Part shown: one piece after another, positions 4,305 through 7,678 of the stretch
Position numbering within the stretch: the first letter of the stretch is position 1
Layout of the letters: every line of letters begins with the position of its first letter
Assembly (NCBI GenBank): GCA_002407725.1
Contig: DHOD01000083.1
Location: 1-7,678, forward strand
DNA length: 7,678 nt
Direction of reading: 5' to 3'
DNA from: Christensenella sp. UBA5399
GTDB lineage: Bacteria > Bacillota > Clostridia > Christensenellales > Christensenellaceae
Program-made: the position numbers and the translations under genes
Notes under the pieces: generated by a model
The model's database searches: none
The model's input: only the letters and a program-made list of their open reading frames with translations
Told to the model about the DNA's origin: nothing

Positions 4305-6674
4305 ATGAATCTGGAATTATCGGAAAAAAATAAGCAATTCAGGCAGAAGATTATTGATACCGACCCGATCATTTGTCCGGAACGGGCAGTGATATGGACG
4401 GAGGTCTACAAAAAGAACGAAGATAAGACGCCGATCATGAAGGCGGCGCTTGCCCTGAAAGAAACACTGCACCGCATGACCATCACCATATATGACGAGG
4501 ACACCATTGTGGGCAACCAGGGCAGCGGTCTTCGCGCCACCACGCTCAACCCGCCGGGCAACACCTGGTACATCGAGGAGCTTGATGATTTTGAGAAACG
4601 TGACGGTTCGCGTTTCCTGATCACCGAGGAGGCGAAGCAGCAGCTTCGGGATATCACGCCCTATTGGGAGGGCAAAACCGTGTTTGACAACACGATGGGT
4701 ATGCTCCCCGATGACATTAAAGACGCGCTGGATGCAATTGCCATTACCTGTGGGTATACATTGACAAAGGGCTGTGGGCACTGGCTGCTGAACATAGAGA
4801 ATGTGCTGAAAAACGGGTTCCGTACGTTTAAGGAACGCGCGCAGGCGGCGTTGGATGAGATTGATTTCACCGACCCCGAGGGCGTGTTCAAGATTCCGTT
4901 TTATGAGGCTGTTATTATTGTCTGCGACGCCGTGTGCGATTTTGCAAAGCGCTATGCGGACCTGGCGCGAGAGAAAGCGCAGACGGCGGATGGAGACCGC
5001 AAAGCGGAACTGCTCAAAATTGCCGAAGTTTGCGATTGGGTGCCATATGAAGCCCCGCGTAATTTCCGCGAGGCTGTACAGACAGTATATTTTGTACAGT
5101 TGATCACGCAAATCGAATCGGACGGCACGGGCATTTCGCTGGGCAGGCTCGACAATATGCTGTATCCGTTCTATAAGAAGGATATCGAAGAAAACAAAAT
5201 CACTAAGAAGGAAGCGGGCGACCTGATTGATTCGCTGCTGCTGAAAATTTGCTCGATCATACAAATATGGAACGAGCCGGACAGCAAAGTGTTTGGCGGT
5301 CACCCGATATCGCAGGCGCTGACACTGGGCGGGCAGGACGAGTTTGGCCGGGACGCGACCAACGATCTCTCGTACATGTTCCTGGAATCGACCGCGAGGA
5401 CGCACATTCCGCAGCCTTCTGTCTGCGTGCGTGTCAACCGCAACAGCCCGGACGATTTCCTGATGCTGAGCGCGGAGGTGATTCGTGAAGGCATGGGCAT
5501 GCCCGCGATGTATAACGACGAGATTGCGATTCCATCACTGGTCAGCCGCGGCGTTTCCATTGAGGACGCGCGCCGTGAGTTTGGCGTAATCGGCTGTGTG
5601 GAGATGGGCGTGCAGGGCAAGCTTTGCGATTTTGCAAACTCGGGCTACGTCAACATGGTCAAGGTGCTGGAAATGGCGCTTAACGATGGGTTTGACCCGA
5701 TGTCCGGCAAGCAGCTGGGGCCGCACACCGGCAAAGCGGAGGATTTCCTGAATTTTGAGGCGCTGCTGGATGCGTATATGGTGCAGATGCGCCACATGGT
5801 GGACGGCGTTGTCAGTGTGGCCAATGTGGTCAATACGATGCACGCGAAACTGCTGCCGCTGCCGTTTATGTCGGCAATCACCGAGGATTGCATCGGCAAA
5901 GGGCTGGAGGCGCAGTCGGGCGGCGCGAAGTATAACTATGACGGTATGCAGGGCGTAGGCCTTGCGGATGTTGTGGATTCGTTTACCGCAATCAAAAAGC
6001 TGGTGTTTGAAGATAAGCGCATTCCGATGAAAAAAATGATGGAAGCGTTGAAAGCGAACTTTGAAGGATATGAGGATGTGCGCCTGATGGTCACCAAGGA
6101 AATGCCTAAGTACGGCAACAACATCCCGGAAGTAGACAACATGGCGCGTGATATCGTGCAGGAGTTTTGCATTTATGTGGGCAAGCACAAGAACCCGCGC
6201 GGCGGTTTCTTTGTGCCGGGGATGTATTCCAACTCGGCCAATGTGCCACTTGGCGAGGTGTGCGGCGCGACGCCCAACGGGCGCAAGGCCACGACCCCGA
6301 TTGCGGAGGCATGCTCGCCCAGCCACCATATGGATAAAAACGGCCCGACGCAGGCGGCGATGTCCGTTGCCACGCTGGACCATATGCTGATGACCAACGG
6401 TTCGCAGTATAACCAGAAGTACCACCCGACCGCGCTGGAAGGCATCAAGGGACTGCGCTCGCTGGTGGACCTGGTGCGCACATACTTTGAGGCGGGCGGT
6501 TATCATATCCAGTTCAACATCGTTTCGGCGGATGTATTAAAGGAAGCGCAGCAAGCACCCGACCAGAACCGTGACCTGGTTGTGCGTGTAGCGGGATATA
6601 CCGCGTTCTTCACCGATCTGAACAGCCAGGTGCAGGATGACATCATTGACAGAACGGAGATGGATTTCGGCTGA
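4305..6674 (+). CDS. Glycyl-radical enzyme (pyruvate formate-lyase-like family), substrate unknown
   Basis: This 789-residue protein is a complete glycyl-radical enzyme: a PFL-like barrel (about residues 8-650) and a C-terminal glycine-radical domain. The thiyl-radical cysteine is C431 with general-base E433 (GCVEMG), and the radical glycine is G764 in VRVAGYTAFF. H159 sits in the conserved 'GH' block. It therefore performs radical chemistry such as dehydration, decarboxylation or C-X bond cleavage, strictly without oxygen. At positions where clostridial glycerol dehydratase has substrate-binding H281, S282 and D447 (recalled numbering), this protein has T275, G276 and N445. GCVEM instead of GCVEP also sets it apart from diol dehydratases and choline lyase, nearer the hydroxyproline dehydratase/arylacetate decarboxylase pattern. 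It has the normal length with no encapsulation extension. GTGAGGTG at 4292-4299 is the ribosome-binding site. The activase gene follows 1 nt after the stop. Confidence 0.95.
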   Translation: MNLELSEKNKQFRQKIIDTDPIICPERAVIWTEVYKKNEDKTPIMKAALALKETLHRMTITIYDEDTIVGNQGSGLRATTLNPPGNTWYIEELDDFEKRDGSRFLITEEAKQQLRDITPYWEGKTVFDNTMGMLPDDIKDALDAIAITCGYTLTKGCGHWLLNIENVLKNGFRTFKERAQAALDEIDFTDPEGVFKIPFYEAVIIVCDAVCDFAKRYADLAREKAQTADGDRKAELLKIAEVCDWVPYEAPRNFREAVQTVYFVQLITQIESDGTGISLGRLDNMLYPFYKKDIEENKITKKEAGDLIDSLLLKICSIIQIWNEPDSKVFGGHPISQALTLGGQDEFGRDATNDLSYMFLESTARTHIPQPSVCVRVNRNSPDDFLMLSAEVIREGMGMPAMYNDEIAIPSLVSRGVSIEDARREFGVIGCVEMGVQGKLCDFANSGYVNMVKVLEMALNDGFDPMSGKQLGPHTGKAEDFLNFEALLDAYMVQMRHMVDGVVSVANVVNTMHAKLLPLPFMSAITEDCIGKGLEAQSGGAKYNYDGMQGVGLADVVDSFTAIKKLVFEDKRIPMKKMMEALKANFEGYEDVRLMVTKEMPKYGNNIPEVDNMARDIVQEFCIYVGKHKNPRGGFFVPGMYSNSANVPLGEVCGATPNGRKATTPIAEACSPSHHMDKNGPTQAAMSVATLDHMLMTNGSQYNQKYHPTALEGIKGLRSLVDLVRTYFEAGGYHIQFNIVSADVLKEAQQAPDQNRDLVVRVAGYTAFFTDLNSQVQDDIIDRTEMDFG

Positions 6675-6675
6675 T

Positions 6676-7542
6676 ATGCTTTATAATCTCCAACGTTACT
6701 GTATACATGACGGGCAGGGAATACGCGATACGGTTTTCCTGAAAGGGTGCCAGATGCGGTGTCCTTGGTGTGCCAACCCTGAATCGCAATTGGGCGGACG
6801 GCAGATTGCGTTCAACAAAAACAAGTGCATAGGCTGCGGGGCGTGCGTCAAAGCGTGCCCCAAAGGCAAAGCCGCGCCGGAGGATATCCCCGCGGGGTGT
6901 GATCTGTGCGGCAAGTGTGAATATGTCTGCCCGCGGGAAGCCATTCAGATTTACGGCTATGACCTGACGCCGGACGAGCTGGTGGCCGAGGTGATGAAGG
7001 ACGCCCCGTATTTTCGCAAGTCGGACGGGGGCGTTACCATTTCCGGGGGCGAGCCCACGCTGCAGATGGATTATATCGCGGAGGTGTTCTCCAAGCTGCA
7101 CGATCTGGGCATCCATACGGCCATCGAATCACACGGGCATTTTTCCGATGCGGAAAGGGAGCGGTTGATTCCGCTTGTTGACCAGTTTTTGATTGACCTC
7201 AAGCACATGGACAGCGCGAAGCAAGAGGAATACACAGGCTTTGGCAACGAACAGATTCTAAAGAACATGGAAGCATTGCGCGACCATGGCCTGGTGATTC
7301 GTATACCGCTGGTGCCGGGGTTTAACGACGATGATGAGAATTTGACGCGCAGCGCGGCGTTCGCAAAAAAGCTGGATGTGCCTGTGCACCTGCTCAAATT
7401 CCATAACATGGCGTCCAGCAAGTACGAAAGCCTGGGCAGGGAATATGCCTATAAGAATATTAAAACACAACCGCAGGAAGAGCTGGAGCGTATGCTCAAA
7501 ATTTTCACCGATATGGGAGTGGAAGCCCAGCTGGGCGGATAA
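6676..7542 (+). CDS. Glycyl-radical enzyme activating enzyme (radical SAM)
   Basis: This 288-residue activase would abstract hydrogen from G764 of the neighbouring enzyme, using S-adenosylmethionine and a reduced 4Fe-4S cluster. The radical-SAM ligands are C25, C29 and C32 (GCQMRCPWC), and the SAM-binding block is ISGGEP. Between them lies a ferredoxin-like insert with two CxxCxxCxxxCP sets (C51/54/57/61 and C75/78/81/85), typical of activases other than PflA. The start at 6676 is chosen because relatives begin with 'YNxQRYxIHDGxGIR' right after the first residues. An in-frame ATG at 6637 would add 13 residues and overlap the upstream gene; its CCAGG at 6626-6630 is better spaced, so it is not excluded. 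The usual HDGPGIR motif reads HDGQGIR here. Its position 1 nt after the glycyl-radical enzyme indicates translational coupling. Confidence 0.95.
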   Translation: MLYNLQRYCIHDGQGIRDTVFLKGCQMRCPWCANPESQLGGRQIAFNKNKCIGCGACVKACPKGKAAPEDIPAGCDLCGKCEYVCPREAIQIYGYDLTPDELVAEVMKDAPYFRKSDGGVTISGGEPTLQMDYIAEVFSKLHDLGIHTAIESHGHFSDAERERLIPLVDQFLIDLKHMDSAKQEEYTGFGNEQILKNMEALRDHGLVIRIPLVPGFNDDDENLTRSAAFAKKLDVPVHLLKFHNMASSKYESLGREYAYKNIKTQPQEELERMLKIFTDMGVEAQLGG

Positions 7543-7560
7543 ATAATGCACGGGTACCAC

Positions 7561-7590
7561 GGGCTGCCGGACATGGCGGCCCTTTTCTTT
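7561..7590 (+). terminator. Rho-independent terminator after the activase gene
   Basis: GGGCTGCC (7561-7568) pairs with GGCGGCCC (7575-7582), with one G-T pair and a 6-nt loop. The stem is followed directly by TTTTCTTT (7583-7590). It lies 18 nt after the stop codon and closes the two-gene unit. Confidence 0.85.
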
Positions 7591-7625
7591 GTATAGACAG
7601 CTGCGTATGTTTTTCAAACGATCAC

Positions 7626-7654
7626 TTGATGCGCCAAACAATATTATATATAAT
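7626..7654 (+). promoter_or_regulatory. Sigma-A-type promoter reading out of the right edge
   Basis: TTGATG (7626-7631) and a perfect TATAAT (7649-7654) are separated by an ideal 17 nt, in AT-rich DNA after the terminator. It probably drives a plus-strand gene that begins beyond the window. The last 24 nt contain no start codon with a ribosome-binding site. Confidence 0.65.
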
Positions 7655-7678
7655 GGAAAATATCCAATACAATTTCAA

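Noticed and set aside
4317..5405. Minus-strand open frame (362 codons) opposite the glycyl-radical enzyme
   Set aside because: It is an antisense shadow of a certain gene: no domain is recognised, Arg/Leu content is high, and other overlapping shadows lie in the same region.
6637..6675. Upstream ATG start for the activase giving 13 extra residues
   Set aside because: The extra residues overlap the end of the glycyl-radical enzyme gene and do not resemble the family's N terminus. The ATG at 6676 matches where relatives begin, although it lacks a well-spaced ribosome-binding site, so this is a preference rather than a proof.

Overview
The window looks like a chromosomal segment from an anaerobic, probably clostridial (Firmicutes/Bacillota) bacterium of moderate GC. 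The evidence is an oxygen-sensitive glycyl-radical enzyme with its radical-SAM activase, strong AGGAGG-type ribosome-binding sites, sigma-A-like promoters, a B. subtilis DeoR-like SorC regulator and AT-rich intergenic repeats. All genes are on the plus strand. The taxonomic placement is inference; no rRNA or other marker gene is present.

Region 1 (1-3918) is the distal part of a bacterial microcompartment (BMC) operon. In order it holds the last 18 codons of a hexameric BMC shell protein, an EutN/CcmL pentameric vertex protein, a divergent DeoC-like aldolase, a SorC/DeoR-type sugar-phosphate regulator, a canonical deoxyribose-phosphate aldolase (DeoC), an approximately 106-bp palindromic repeat, and triose-phosphate isomerase, closed by a strong terminator. 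Shell genes with deoC and sugar-phosphate genes fit the sugar-phosphate-utilising (SPU) class of BMC locus. The likely pathway is deoxyribose-5-phosphate cleaved in the compartment to acetaldehyde (the volatile, toxic intermediate such shells retain) and glyceraldehyde-3-phosphate, with TpiA connecting the latter to glycolysis. Both DeoC paralogues start with almost the same amphipathic peptide followed by a linker, as expected for cargo targeting. The canonical DeoC also ends in a CxxCxxCxxxCP motif, which would make it an aldolase with a one-cluster ferredoxin-like tail. The other DeoC has lost most substrate-phosphate determinants while keeping the catalytic Asp/Lys/Lys.

Region 2 (3919-4304) has no gene. 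It holds a candidate promoter, two tandem hairpins in the leader, and a MITE-like repeat of about 136 bp with imperfect terminal inverted repeats and several internal hairpins.

Region 3 (4305-7590) is a separate transcription unit: a 789-residue glycyl-radical enzyme and its activase, followed by a terminator. The radical machinery is intact, but residues that bind the diol in glycerol/propanediol dehydratases are replaced, so the substrate is unknown. Neither protein has an obvious BMC-targeting extension. A good promoter at 7626-7654 points to a gene beyond the right edge.

The most noteworthy points are the DeoC/Fe-S fusion, the paired canonical and degenerate DeoC cargo proteins, a DeoR-like regulator apparently lacking the effector-binding lysine, and an orphan-specificity glycyl-radical enzyme next to a deoxyribose-phosphate BMC.
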